Of a stretch of 64,000 bases of DNA, positions 1 to 12,876 are shown one piece after another. The notes below the pieces were generated by a model. The model made no database searches. It had not been told where the DNA came from and saw only the letters and a list, made by a program, of their open reading frames with translations. The DNA comes from Callipepla californica brunnescens (taxonomy: Eukaryota; Chordata; Aves; Galliformes; Odontophoridae): positions 873,001-937,000 of the forward strand of contig JALIRH010000040.1 of NCBI GenBank assembly GCA_023055505.1, in the 5' to 3' direction. Within the stretch, counting starts at the first letter, position 1. Every line of letters starts with the position of its first letter. A program made the position numbers and the translations under genes.

Positions 1-110
1 TCTTTTTCCATATCTTGTCCACCAGGAGTTCCTGAGCCGCCAAACATGACTGAACAGGGAAAGGAACACTAAGGAAACAGTGTTAGTACAATATGCAAAA
101 ACAAACAAAC

Positions 111-149
111 AAATTTCCTCAACACAAACATTTTGTGTTGAGGAAATTT
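111..149. repeat. Perfect 18-bp inverted repeat with 3-nt loop
   Basis: Arms 111-128 and 132-149 are exact reverse complements (AAATTTCCTCAACACAAA on the left) around the loop CAT. No surrounding gene explains it. It could be a remnant of a foldback element or a local inverted duplication. Confidence 0.8.
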
Positions 150-3100
150 TACAGGGAAATAAGTAAAGACACTGCTTTTTGAGAAAGCCACCCATAGGAA
201 TACCTATCCTCTAACCAAAGTGTTTCTTTCCTTCAGCGTCTTGCAGCTTTAGTCTGGTCTCTTCTGTTTAAGTGGATTCAGTGTGTATAGTTTCTTCCTC
301 TGCTGCAAGGCTTATACTGAAGGTCATTTCTGGCACAATCTTGTATATAAATTTCAATGCAGTTCTAACATCTCTAGAGGACTTCACAGAATATCAGTGT
401 TTTTCTTTTTTGGATTGAAGTTCTTACCTGAATGGGATTTCTATTTTATATGTTTACATGCTATCAATCTCCTCTTCCTATCTGGATAACTATCCTGCCT
501 AACCTAAATATAATTGCATAAATTCAAACAATCGCTCAATTTTAGCAATTATCAGTGCCTCCTTCCGTAAGGTCTATTTCTGAGTCAGTAAGCCACTAAG
601 TGCAAACAATAATCAACTCAAATTCAAGGCTTAACCTTTAAATATGCCACATGGCTGATCTTGACAAACATGCAGAAAAGCACAAGTAAATGCAGAAAAA
701 TTCTCAAAGGCCTGCTGTTCATCAAGACTAGGCAATATTGCCTCAGTACAGATTTTGTTCCTTGCATGCAAACAGACTGCAGTGTGCAAGCTATAATCTA
801 ATTCGCATCATAGACAGAGACAACACAAAGATCCTGGCAGAGCACTGGTCTGCAGTCAGCTGTAACCGACTAACAGCTTTAAGAAGAATCAGGGAGTCCA
901 TGTTCAAGGAATTAAACAGAATATTCATTACTTATAGAACAATAAGGTGACCAAATATTGAAAGAAGTACTTTTTCTTTTTTTAATAGTGGCAGTTAAAA
1001 TAGAACTAAAAGCAGATTGAGGTGAAAGTATTTTTGTATTACTATAAAATTATAATGATGCTCGATCTCTGTTACAGAGATGTCATTTTTTTCTCACTCT
1101 GCATATCTTCAGAAAACCTTTACTAACTTAGATAGCATTGGTATTGCTTTTGCATGAACATTTTTCTTTATTTAGTTGCTAAAGATAGAACACACAGTAT
1201 CCCCAACCTACTTTGCTGGTCAGCTAATATTTCAAAATACTCTATGTTCCTTTCCTCAAATAACATTAGCAAGAAATCTATGTAGGCATACGTGTTTGCA
1301 AATAAAAAGCTACTTAGTTTATTTTAGAATCATACTGAATGAAAAGTTAATTATCATCATGTTTAATTCTCAGTCCTGTTCTTTGTACTTCCATATTAAT
1401 TACAAGTATGTTCCTATGTGGATTTTTCCCTCTAACTTACAGTTACTCTATCTAAATGCATTCTCATACAACCATTTTCTTATGGACAGCATTTTAAATT
1501 CTTGCAGAACTCTAGCAAAATATGTATTTCTACAGCGTTATATCATTCCATGCATTCCACTTCTTGTGAAATCAGTGAGACTATATGAAACAGAACTATG
1601 TTCTTTTGGTATGCATTATTTCAGTAGTTTTGGTTAAATTTTTTCAACTATATAGGAATTTTTATAGCATTGGTACTTTCGTTCTGCAGTTTTCCATTTT
1701 TCTATAGCCTATTTTTTGTTATGCTTGTCTTTAATAGGAACCTTTGTGTACTCAGTCTGCTAATATTGTCTGTTATCCATTCTCACCATGGTTTTTACAT
1801 GTCTGATTGACAGAACTCTCTGGGAGAATATTGACATCTACTTCTTTCTTATTAGGCCGCTATACATATAGATATATAAGCTATACTGTATAATTAATAC
1901 AGTATAATTAAATCCAGATGTGGATGCAGTTTCATCATGATTGCATGAACACTTTAGCCCTGTGCTACTTGGATCAGGGACTTCTATGTTTTAACTGAAT
2001 TCTCCCGCATGGCTGAAGTACATAGCATCTCCTGATATTAAGTTCTTCCACACTCCTACTATTCAAACTCCTTATAACAGAGGTTTGCTTGCAAACTAGT
2101 ATGGCTCTGTTTTTATAAGGAACAGGTTAATTACAAGGAGTTTGACTTGAAAACACCTGGAAGTCATCAAAAATTCCCTCTTATGTATCCAGTTACATGA
2201 GGATGCTGTTGTGTTTGTTTACAGTCTTCTGTAAGTGTAAACCACTGCCTTTTAAAGCTATCTTTAAAAGCATTTGTTCATTCATATGGATGATTCTGAC
2301 TTTTGTTGTGCCTCTGCAGTTCTATTTCAAGTACTTAATTATTTAATTGTTTCCACATGCTAAGTAACTAACAAATTTTCTAGGTTTGCTAGGTAGAAAA
2401 GTAATGCAGATGTAAACTGGGTATTGCATTTTCTTGGTATCCCCCTCACTCTAATTTGGCACCTAGACAGCTTGCATAAAACAGATGGGTAGTATCATTC
2501 AAGGGGAGGTAAACTGCTGGTGGGTAGGAATGAGGGGGACAGGTCACATCTGCATTGTGAGGTGCAGACCACTCTGGCCATTATTTAATGCGTGCATGTG
2601 TGTGTGAGGGGAGTTAATTCCTTTTAGTTCCTGGCTAAATCCCTTACTGACCTCATTGACGTGAGAGTGAAATCAGCAGGAGTTCTTATATGCTTGAAAG
2701 GAAGGCACATACTGAAGTGCTTCCTTTAATACAAGGTCACTGTACTGCTAATTGAGCATTTTTCCTGTAATGGGCAAATACCTCCTTTTCTCTGCATGTC
2801 CTTTGGTCTTTTTTGCAAAGGTTTGGTCCTGTGCCAAACAAGCAAGTGGGATATTTATGGCTAAGTTCACGATGAATAGGGTTTATAACAGAAGCAGGAG
2901 ACATTGCTATCTTGAAAGGAGTCTTCTAATTTTTCATATTTTTTTATGTTTTTTACAAGCAAAGTCTTCACAAAGAGCGCTTTTGAATATTTTTCCCTGA
3001 GTTTTACTGTGCCAGCAGGGACATCTCTACCCAGAAAAGCATGAGGATAAAGTTTATATTACAGAGGCCTTACCTAGTGAGGGAAATTGCATGTTTTTCT

Positions 3101-6100
3101 GTATCACTTTTTCTGTTCCAAAGATACTGCTTGAAATGTTTATCCTGTTATCTGGAAAAGCATTCTTTGGAGATGAATTTTCTTGTGTCACTTTGAAAAA
3201 TCCCACTAGAAGTAGATGTATTACCCCTGGACAAGAGTGGAATTTAAATACTGTTCCTAGATTCATTCAGAGAATTTAACAGAGAAATGGCTGTAGTGTA
3301 GTACAGTATGGCTCAAAGGAGTTTATGGACAGCTGGGGTATAGGTTCATTTAGGGCAGCATGGTCTCTGGCACAGGCTAATTTCCTTTGCATGTATAATG
3401 TCATCAAAAGCAGACAGCTATTTTAGAATTCGTTTCAGTATTTCTTGCTATTCTTGTCACAGTGCAGTACAGACATGCCTTGAGATTAAAAAACTGATTA
3501 GAAGACTACCAGGTGAGATGGGAATCTGAGGACCATATCCTGCAAGTAGGATAGAGCACATCTGAATGGCAAATGGAAGGCTGGCACAAAGAGTAGTTTG
3601 TATTCAAAATGCCTTCTCCAGCTCTGTGAACCAACCCTTGAACTCAATGAAAATAGGGAGAGAACTTGCAGATTTACTGTGCTCTGTGACCCTAAAGTTA
3701 ATCATTATCCCCAGTGAATGTATTTTTGGAGGTACCTCTCCTTTTATTGGTATATTTGTGTTATGATTGGAATGAGTGACCTTTAGAACTGCCAGGAAAG
3801 TTGAAACTAAACTTACAGAAACAATGCATCAATCAAACTGGATAGAGGAAAAAAATCCTGGTTTACTCTCTCGTTTTCTTTTTCTGCACTTTGATGTTGC
3901 ACGACAGTATTTACTTGGCACTCCAATCAATCAGAGTCCACCTTAAAAGTGTTAAATCATCCAGCCAACTCCTTCTGGAAATAAAACCTTGCCAATGTAG
4001 TTGCCTGTGTTTAGCAGCTCTGCAAAGATGACTTTCCTAAATCAATAATGGAAGCAATAACAGTTCGTATGTCCAAAATACCTCAATGAGAGTTTCAAAG
4101 CACTGTAAATGTATCTGCAAAGTAGTTCCATGAAATAGGTAAGAGATAATACTGCCACTTTACATAGGGGTAGAAAAATTAAATCACTAGTCCATATCTT
4201 GCTAGAACACTGGTGATAGACAAGCAGGATAGAAGTGATTTGCCAGCTGTTGGACTTGTTTCTCTCCACACAGCTTCTACTGTAGTTTTTTTAACATTAT
4301 AATTTTACAGTACTATGCTTCATTTTTGCTACTGTAATGGAGATAAGCAAGGCTCTGTGTGCAAGATCATTGTTTCCACTATTAAGTTCCACATGGTTAT
4401 CTCTAATTTGATCTGATCCTTGGTGTGGCATTACTGATGAGCTTGGAGGATGTATCACAAGCCTTGAAGAGATACAGACTCTGAATGGGGAGCTGTCAGA
4501 AGATGGGACATCCCAGCAAGAATTTGGTAGTGTAAGAAGTAGTAGTTACAAGTCTGATCTTTCTGGGTAGGGAGTCATGAAGAGAGAAGAGCTGATAGCA
4601 GTTGTTTCATCAAACCATATACAGCACAGGGATATGTACAGGGATCCTGTAGTCAAATGTGGCCTCAAGGGGCTGGACAGATCCTGAGCATCCTTTTTGG
4701 TATTTGCTTGACTTCACAAGGCACCACAAAAGGGTTAAATAGCTCCACAGTTTGTCCCTTGCTCTCTGATTAGAGAGCAAGGTCCAAGAGCTCAAAGTTC
4801 AAAATGCACAGTTTGTGCTGGGACTAAACCCAAGTTCCCAGTGCTTGCAGCCTTGTGTGTCAGTATGCCGCATTTGCACACATTCTCTTCCCCTTGCAGT
4901 TTCTACAATTTCTTTTCATTTTTTTTTTTTAAGAAAAATTGAAAAGTTCAGGTACAGAGTTTCAATTCTGTCACTATCTAAAGTCTTCTGTTGCTTGAGC
5001 TTGTGTGCTTTCTGAGAATAGCTTGTTGACCCACTTTATAATTGAAACCAGGCCAGTAAAACATGACAAAAATCTTCTCTCTCCACTCTGTAGTGTCTGT
5101 GGCTACAGCTGGGTAAACTGGAGAGGTCTGCTCCTGGAGGAGGCATACAAACGGGCAAGTCTGAGCCTCAGAGGATCTGAAGTTCCTGGTTCCCAAGCAG
5201 TGAAAGAGGCAGGCAAAATGATGTCCAGCTAGGATGGTGTTTGGAGAAGAAAGGATTGAGAGTGAGACTAGGTTGAGGCCGCAAACAGAGAAAGTGAAAT
5301 ATAATAGTTTTACCAAGCAAAGAATACATGGTAGAAGCCAGGTGCAAGCGTAGCAGGAGGGAAGGTGACAAAATCAAAATGTTACTCCACAGAGCCTGTA
5401 ACATAGGCAGTGCACAAAGTTTGGTTCTGATGATTCATAATCCAGATGATTTGCTTTCAAATGCAGAAAACCTAAATGTTTTCCCCTTTTTGCCCATCAA
5501 AATCTATCAATTTCTTTACCAAGAAAATCAAATTTGTTTTGTATGTTTTCAGAAACTTGCATTTAATTAAAAGAGAATTTCTATTTGAAAACATTTTATT
5601 AAAATATTTGAGTCCTTGATAGAGAACAAGCAGGGATTCTCAAGCTTTGGGATCTTGTGTTTAAGAGTGCCATGATTCTGGGGCTTCTAGTTTTAGGTCC
5701 CACCCCAAAATGTAGGGTGGTTTCTGGGGATGATAGCCAGGTTTCTGCTAATAGAAAATGGAGACTCCATCTCCAGCTCTTTACTTCTCCTGCTTCCAGC
5801 TACATGACCATTTCTTTCATTTGCTGGATCTTGTGCTGTTTGATGAGGCAGGGAGATGAGTCAGATCACTAACCTGTCAGAAAAATATAGCCAGCAAGTA
5901 GAATTGTTTCTGTGAGCTGTCACACCACTCCTGGAGAAGTGTGTGGGGGAGGGGAAAGGCCTGTGCAGCTGGGAATTGTGATGGGGAGAGGGGCAGGATG
6001 ACCTCTTAGGTAAAAGCAAGCCATTAAATGGGCTTGGCTGCCTCCCGAAGCCTCTGTCTTAGTTGGCACTTAGGTTTGCACCCTTGGCAGTGCTGGTAAC

Positions 6101-9100
6101 AATTTTCCTGTGTCATACGAGGCTTAAGGGCAAAGAGGCAGCTTCATCCCTGGCATAATTATATGAGCAGACTGACAGGAGTTATACCCAGAGTGACTTT
6201 GTTTAAAGTGTGCCTTTTCAACAAAGTCCACTAAATCAGCTCATTCTTGTTGTCTCTTTTGTTTCTTTATTTGTGGCTACACTGAATTAGCATCTTAAAT
6301 AAATTGCCATGGGAATCAGAGATGCAATAGCTAGCTTTCTTTCTCTTGTGCATCTACAAAGAGCCTTTCATAGTGGTCTTTTCACAACCTCATGTACTCT
6401 GTTTGAGCTCTTGATCTATATACATCAAGGACTTTTGGTACTCATTCTCTCCATTAAAAATCAAGTAGCAAAAGATAAGTAAAATAAGCCATCGGATTGA
6501 CTGAAAATTTCTAGTACATATAATTTACATGTACTGATGGAACATCTTTCTGAAGTGACATGTAAACTATTTCTTGCTCCTGAAGCTCATTCTGATGCAT
6601 TATTTCTATGTTCTGTGACTTGTGCATTGTAGAAAAGAAAGGAGAACAGATAACTTGGTCTGACCAAGCAAGGCGTTCTCTGCACAGAAGAAAAGGTTAA
6701 AAAAAAGAAAGCTTTGTAGGAAGGGAAAAGGCTGAAAAGGCAGGGCTTGTAATAAAGGGAGCAGTGGGAGTGAGTCAGTAAGAAAGGAGAAACTCTGAAA
6801 AGGCCTTGAAGCTCTGGACAAGAAAGCTTTGCTTTCATGGGGTTGTAGGCAGAATGGCTGGGGTGTGAAACAAAAGATGACCTCAGATGTTGAATATTCT
6901 AGGGACAACAATGCAGGTGCATTGGGAACTAGATCCCATCCCAGTAAATAACTAAAGTAACCAAGCATTGTGATCGCTTAGTGGATCTGGGCAGAGATTT
7001 ATGTACTAAAAATGTTAGAATTAAAGAGCTCTAGTAAAATAATACTGCCAGTGTGGGTAGCTTAGGTTTAACTAAGCAGTGAATCTGGCTAAAAAGTATA
7101 GGCACTGTAGATTACATGCTTGTGTGAGAGCTGATGGAGCCATGCAATAGAATTTCAGATACCATCAAGGAAAAAAAAACAACTTGCAAATGTGTCCCAA
7201 GCATGTTGTGATGTGGCAGAACTCAACATGGCCTGTCAGCAGGAGCCAGAGAGGTGCAATATGTCTGCCCATCCAAACAAGGTGTTAACTTCAGCATCTA
7301 CTTTTGCATGGGCTCAGTTCTTGACCAAATTAGAGGGGGAGGGAAATTATTATAAAGACAGAATGGAACGTAAATGCCTGACTTAATTTGCTCCCTGAAA
7401 AGAAAGTTAAAATTAGGAGCTGTTAAGGGTTTTATTACAGAATGCCTAGTACACAGAGTAAGGACCAGATAGAAGCAGAAAGCTAAAAACAGAATTGCAT
7501 ACTTACAGTGGCTATTATAAAAGTGAATGGGAGCCTGCACAGGTAAATGGTAAAAGCTTGATAAAAAAATAACAAGTAGTAGCCTGCCTTGGGAGCGTGA
7601 GAGAGGAATTAGTCAGAAAGGTCAGAGATAAAACAGTGAAAGCCAAGAAAGTGACATGGTATTTAAGAAGGATTTTAATTATTTTCACAACAGGAAAACT
7701 GCCCAAAGAGATCATGGCTGAAGTGCAAAACATGATATTTATCCAGGGAGCTATTACATGAGAGTTGATGAGACTGATTTTAGTGGCAAACAAGACTCAC
7801 AGCTAAATTAGAGGCATAAGAAAGTAGGACAGGGCAGGGATGAAACAAGATCAGCAGCTGTAAGCAGGGTATTCAATTAAATAGGAACAATTCAAGCAAC
7901 AAAGGAGATAGGAGCTGGGAGAGACAGGTGGCTTCATAAATGGCTGACAGAAGATCAGAAGGAGGTTAAGTTTCAGAGTGCTCGCTTCATGCAGTAGCTC
8001 TTCTGTCTCTTTAAGTTCACTAAACCGACACAGAAAAAACTGCTTCTGTGCTGCCTTACCTTCCTTGAAATGACAGTGGGAGCATGAAGAAAAAGGAGAC
8101 AGTAAGTTGCTAGATCAGCTCAATTGTTTCACAGAATTGCATGCTAAGGTGCTGAGACTGTGACTGTGGGCAGAACAGGACTAAAAGACCCAGCAGGTAA
8201 GATGGGGAGGAGAAGAGCAAGCACAGGGGAGATCGGCAAGGGCTGGGAGGTGAGATCCAGAGGGTCAGGGTAAGACACTTGTGACAGACAATTGAAAAAT
8301 AACAGCATCAGTAAACTGTGCGTGTAAGAAAGGGTAAGAATATGAAAAGGGCAGAAAGATGAAATATCAAAGACTTTGCAAATGAATTTCTCTATAGTGA
8401 ATGCGGGTTGGACTTAATTCACAAGGTGTGTTTGTTTGACTGATCTAAAAGAAACAATGTATGGGGGATCCTTGTAGATTATCTATAGACAATTGTATAA
8501 ATACACAGCAAATACTTGTTTCCCCTGAAATTCTTTTTCCTTCCGCCTTAGAATTTTATTGCCTGGCAGTAAGCTGTCAAGCACTAATCCTTCCTAGCAG
8601 CCCCTTTTGCTCGTCTGCTTAAGAATGAAACACAGTATCTTGAACACCCAGAGTGTGAAGAAGCTAATCGTTGGCTCGCATTGCGGCCAGCAGGGCAGGC
8701 CCGCCTCTTTGGCTTGTGCTGACAAGCTGTTTATGTTTGTGCAAGGCCACCCTTCAACACAGCTGCCCGATGGCTGCAATGGGACCGGCCGTCTGAATGC
8801 TGCAGGGAGCTAAATCTTCCTATCAGAGGCAGGGTGCATTTCAGCCTCCCATACTCCTGTCAGGGCTCTGTGGAACTGCAGTAAGTAGCCTTTTGACTCA
8901 CTGAGGCTTTTCTCATGGGATTTTCTCAGGGGACAAATGTTTTAGCAAGGCAGGTAGGTACTGTCATGCAGAGAGGCATCTGTTAAAATATTTTCTCCCG
9001 TCTGAGGAATAACTGCTTTGTATGCAGTGTCATGACTACAAGGGCTAAATTATTTCAATCTCAAAGGAGACATTCCTGGGAGGCAACAGGGAAAGTCAAT

Positions 9101-9542
9101 AAGGATACAAACAATTCAAACTTGATAGTTTTTTATATACTGCGTAAAGTATATACATACTTTATTTTTTTATCAACTTGTTCTTCTTTTTAATCATCCA
9201 CCTGTGTTTCAAAGAGTAGCGGTTTTTGCAAGGTCATAACTGACACTATAAGAAAGGGCTAGATATGAGATACAGTAAAATGAACATTGTCTACAATGCT
9301 GATAGGTACTGCTGTATTCTAAGATATATGCCTAACTGTAGAAAAAGCAAAGTCCCATTCACAGATTTCAGTCCACTTCACTGGTTGCTATTATGAAACT
9401 TTCACAGGTCTATAGAGCAAAAGACTGCAGGGATGGAATGAGCTTGACTTTTTTGTCTTTAGTGCCATTTTTGATGTTCAAAATTTTACATACAATAATC
9501 TGTTTGGATAGTATGCTTCAACATAATCCTGAATATCAAATA

Positions 9543-9583
<41 letters not shown>

Positions 9584-12144
9584 TGTGACATTTCAGACTT
9601 TCTCAACCTTTCCACCTAAAAGAAAATAATGTTTTTATCAGAGCTGGGTACCACACAGAATCTCAGACCTACTGTGCCCTTTTGATCAGTCTCTATAAAT
9701 TTCATGTGTTAGCTGCAGAGCTCATCTTTAAATCTCTTTTTATTAATGAAGAAAATCAAAATGTGACAGATTAAGTGACTTCATTATGACAATAGAGCAT
9801 AGTGGATGTCGTCAACCAGCAGTCTGAGGCTGCTGGACTACATTGTTTCTTTTTCTTCATTTATTTTACAAAATCCTACTGGACAGTGCTAATGGTAATT
9901 TCTAGGGATGTCTCTGTGTACCTCCTGGCATTCAGATTGGCTAAGAGAAAGGAATGCCTTGTGTTTTGGCTGCTTATCCAAACTGCGCTGAGATTGAAAC
10001 TGAGTGGAAAGCATCATACAGACCAGACTGTAACAATATTGTTGGTCATTCTTCCTTTTTCTGGCATTGCCTGGAAATGCCCCATATGGCACAACAGCAA
10101 CTCGATATTGCCTCCTTTCTTGAGGACTGTCTTAGCAATTGAATTGTTATTGTGGTCTATTTCTTTAGCTCCCTCCTGAGCTAGAGGTGCTGAAATCTGC
10201 TGTGGTCAGGCTTTCTGTTCAAGATGCCTAAGGGAAGAAAAAAGAAGCTGTCACTGTGTGTTCACTACACCTGTTTTTAAAGTCAAAGAACTAATCTTAA
10301 TTTCAATCAGATTCTGGTTAGGCTTGGCTTATACCAAAAAATACCAAAACAAACAAAAACTGAGGAGAGGTATGATGCCGCATTCTATCTATCTTGCCTA
10401 CATTCCCTTCTGTGGGTGGAACTCAAAAGAAGGATTCCCTAAGAGCTGTCTATGTCCTGCTGCTTGTTTTTTGGGTTTGTGCACTATGTCTGACAGCACA
10501 AATACAGTTGAAGACCCTTGGATCAACTCTCATACTCTCCACGATGCTTCTAAGGACTGCTTCATTTAGTGAGTCTTGAATCATAGAGGGCCAGTCAAAC
10601 AATTTTATCTGCATGAAATCTGTATATAAAACTGGCCAAGCTATGGTCAGCTATTGTACTTAATACATTTTAACTAGAAGGGTCTTGATACTCACAGAAA
10701 ATGTTTTATTGTTAAAACACTAAAAAGAATGGTTCAACTCTGAGACTATGACCCCTCTAACACAGTGTATGAACAAAACTACAGAAATTATCTGCTTCTG
10801 TACAAGATCATGAATAGAGGCCAGAGGTTTTCAGCCACTCTCACTAAGCAGCAGATAGATTCTAAGATTCAAGTATTAAAAATGAAAATGAAATTGCTTT
10901 TTGTCTAGAGATTAAGAAACCCAGATCTCAGTACTTAAATAAAAAGGAAAGCAATGAGATAGGTGTACATTTCTGCCTGACGTTTAAGAGATTTTGCTGT
11001 GCTTTCACAGTACATGGGAATAATCAATATGCTTGCCACATTGTCTCTTGACTAGAGAAAGGACTCCTTTGTGCATCACAAGCTCATCACAACATGGCTT
11101 GCTCTGTAGAGACAGACTGTGCCTGTTTGATTTACATTGGAGTAAACAGGCAGCAGATTAAAATTGATTTGTCTTTTTCAAAGTGTATTCACAGGAGTTG
11201 CTAAAAGAGGACACTAAATCAACATCCTTCCTGAAAAACCAGACAACTGTGAGCAGTGTATACAATAATTGTGGTTTCTGAATCTAAGGTGGTAGGCAGT
11301 TTGTGAAAACAAAATTATTTATTAATACTTATTAACTCAGCTTTCAGATAGCTTGGGAAGTGGATTAGCATATGATCATCAATTTACAAAAGATTGAAAT
11401 GAAGTCTGCAAGAAAGCTGGAAGTAGAACTAAGATTTGCTTCTCAGGACTGCATTTTTACTGCAATTTCTTTTCTTCCTCTGGTTCTTTAGGTGTGCCGC
11501 ACGCATGTTGACTGTAGGATCCCTTACCAACTTTGCCCTGAGGCACAGTCTTCATTCTGTAGTGGCATTTACAATACAGCAGTTGATGGAGACTATTAAT
11601 TTGGGGGTGACCAAAACCCTGACCTCTTACTAATAATTGACAAATGTACTTCTGGTTACCAGGTTACAAAGCCCACAAAGTTGAATATGGTCTTCTTGGG
11701 TTTCCCTATCTTTGCCCTTGACAGTGTCAGCTGAGCTTCTGAAACTGATGAATCTCCTGGGAAAGAGCAGCTACCTAGATTAATATAAGTTTTGAGTTGT
11801 AATTTATGACACTGACAATTCATATTCTTAGTGAAAACAGGAGGCTTTAAGGGTGTTTTTCCTCTGAGGGATTCAGCTTATTAACGGTGCATCCTATATG
11901 CTTGACATTTATCAGTTAAAGTTAGAATAAAAGATAGTCATCAGCTGTTTGAGTCTGACCAGAAAACTGAACTGTCAGGTAAAAGAAAAAAGCGGTGACA
12001 GCCTTCTGCTGGGTATGGGTAGATTACCTAGTGAAATCCCTCACCGTCAGTACTTGGGTATCTCTATCCAATGGGATAGAGGCACAGGTTTGCAAACAGT
12101 CCCTCTTCAGCTTCCGTGAATATGTTGTCCTCTCTCTTAAATCT
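150..12144. other. Non-coding AT-rich DNA, upstream of or within long 5' TRIM2 intron
   Basis: No exon with a recognisable product was found on either strand. Open frames of up to about 150 codons occur, but they are AT-rich, lack family resemblance and fit chance. Only the (AT)n run at 9546 and short homopolymers stand out. A more GC-rich patch lies at about 8640-8820. Confidence 0.7.
9546..9584. repeat. (AT)n microsatellite
   Basis: About 39 bases of uninterrupted alternating A and T. Confidence 0.95.
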
Positions 12145-12876
12145 GAACCCTCTGACTAATATTCTCCATGTTAACATGGAGGATATTAGCAGCCCTGAGG
12201 AGAAGGGTTCGGGGGTGCGGATTGGTGAAAGACTCAACATGAGCTGACAATGTCAGCTTGAAGCCCAGAAGGCCAACTATATCCTGGGCTGTATCAAGAG
12301 GATTGTGACCAGCAGGTTAAGGGAAGTGATTCTGCCCCTCTCCTTTGCTCCCGTGAGACCCCACGTGGAGTGCTGCATCCAATTCTGGGGCCCCCAACAC
12401 AAGATGGACATAGATATGTGGGAGCAGGTCCAGAGGAGGGCCACAAGATGATGAGAGGGCTAGAGCACCTCACCTACAAGTACAGACTGAGAGAGCTGGG
12501 CCTCTTTGGCCTGGAGAAGAGAAGGCTCTGGGGGGACCTCATAGCATTCTTTTAGTACCTGAAGGGGGCCTACAGGAAATCTGGGGAGGGACTTTTAACA
12601 AGGGCATGTAGCAATGTGATAAAGGGAAATGGCTTTAAACTGGAAGAGGGTAGATTCAGACTAGATATTATGAAGAAATTCTTTACTGTGAGGGTGATGA
12701 GACACTTGAACAGGCTGCCCAGCAAGATTGTGGATGCCCCTCCCTGGAAGCATTCTAGGCCAGTCTGGATGGGGCAGCATGGTCTAGAGGGAGGTGTCCC
12801 TACCTACAGCAGGGGGCTTGGAACTAGGTGATCTTGAAAAGGTCTCTTCCAACCCATATGATTCTACGATTCCATG
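12145..12876 (+). mobile_element. CR1 LINE fragment with inverted 5' junction
   Basis: The sequence from about 12171 follows the 3' part of avian CR1: GACTCAACATGAGC, then CTGGGCTGTATCAAGAGG, GGCCACAAGATGATGAGAGGGC and the GGAGAAGAGAAGGCTC block. It ends at the 3' UTR signature CTCTTCCAACC plus ATGATTCTACGATTCC near 12876. The reverse-transcriptase C-terminal frame is broken by stops. The 5' end is marked by an imperfect palindrome (12145-12210) that contains the start of the CR1 sequence in inverted orientation. Confidence 0.9.

Noticed and set aside
1176..1637. 153-codon open frame on + strand
   Set aside because: Non-ATG start, AT-driven composition rich in I, L, F, Y and N, no recognisable family and no splice context. 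Fits chance in AT-rich DNA.
12370..12831. Plus-strand frames at 12.4-12.8 kb as a gene
   Set aside because: They are the decayed CR1 ORF2 C-terminus and 3' region.
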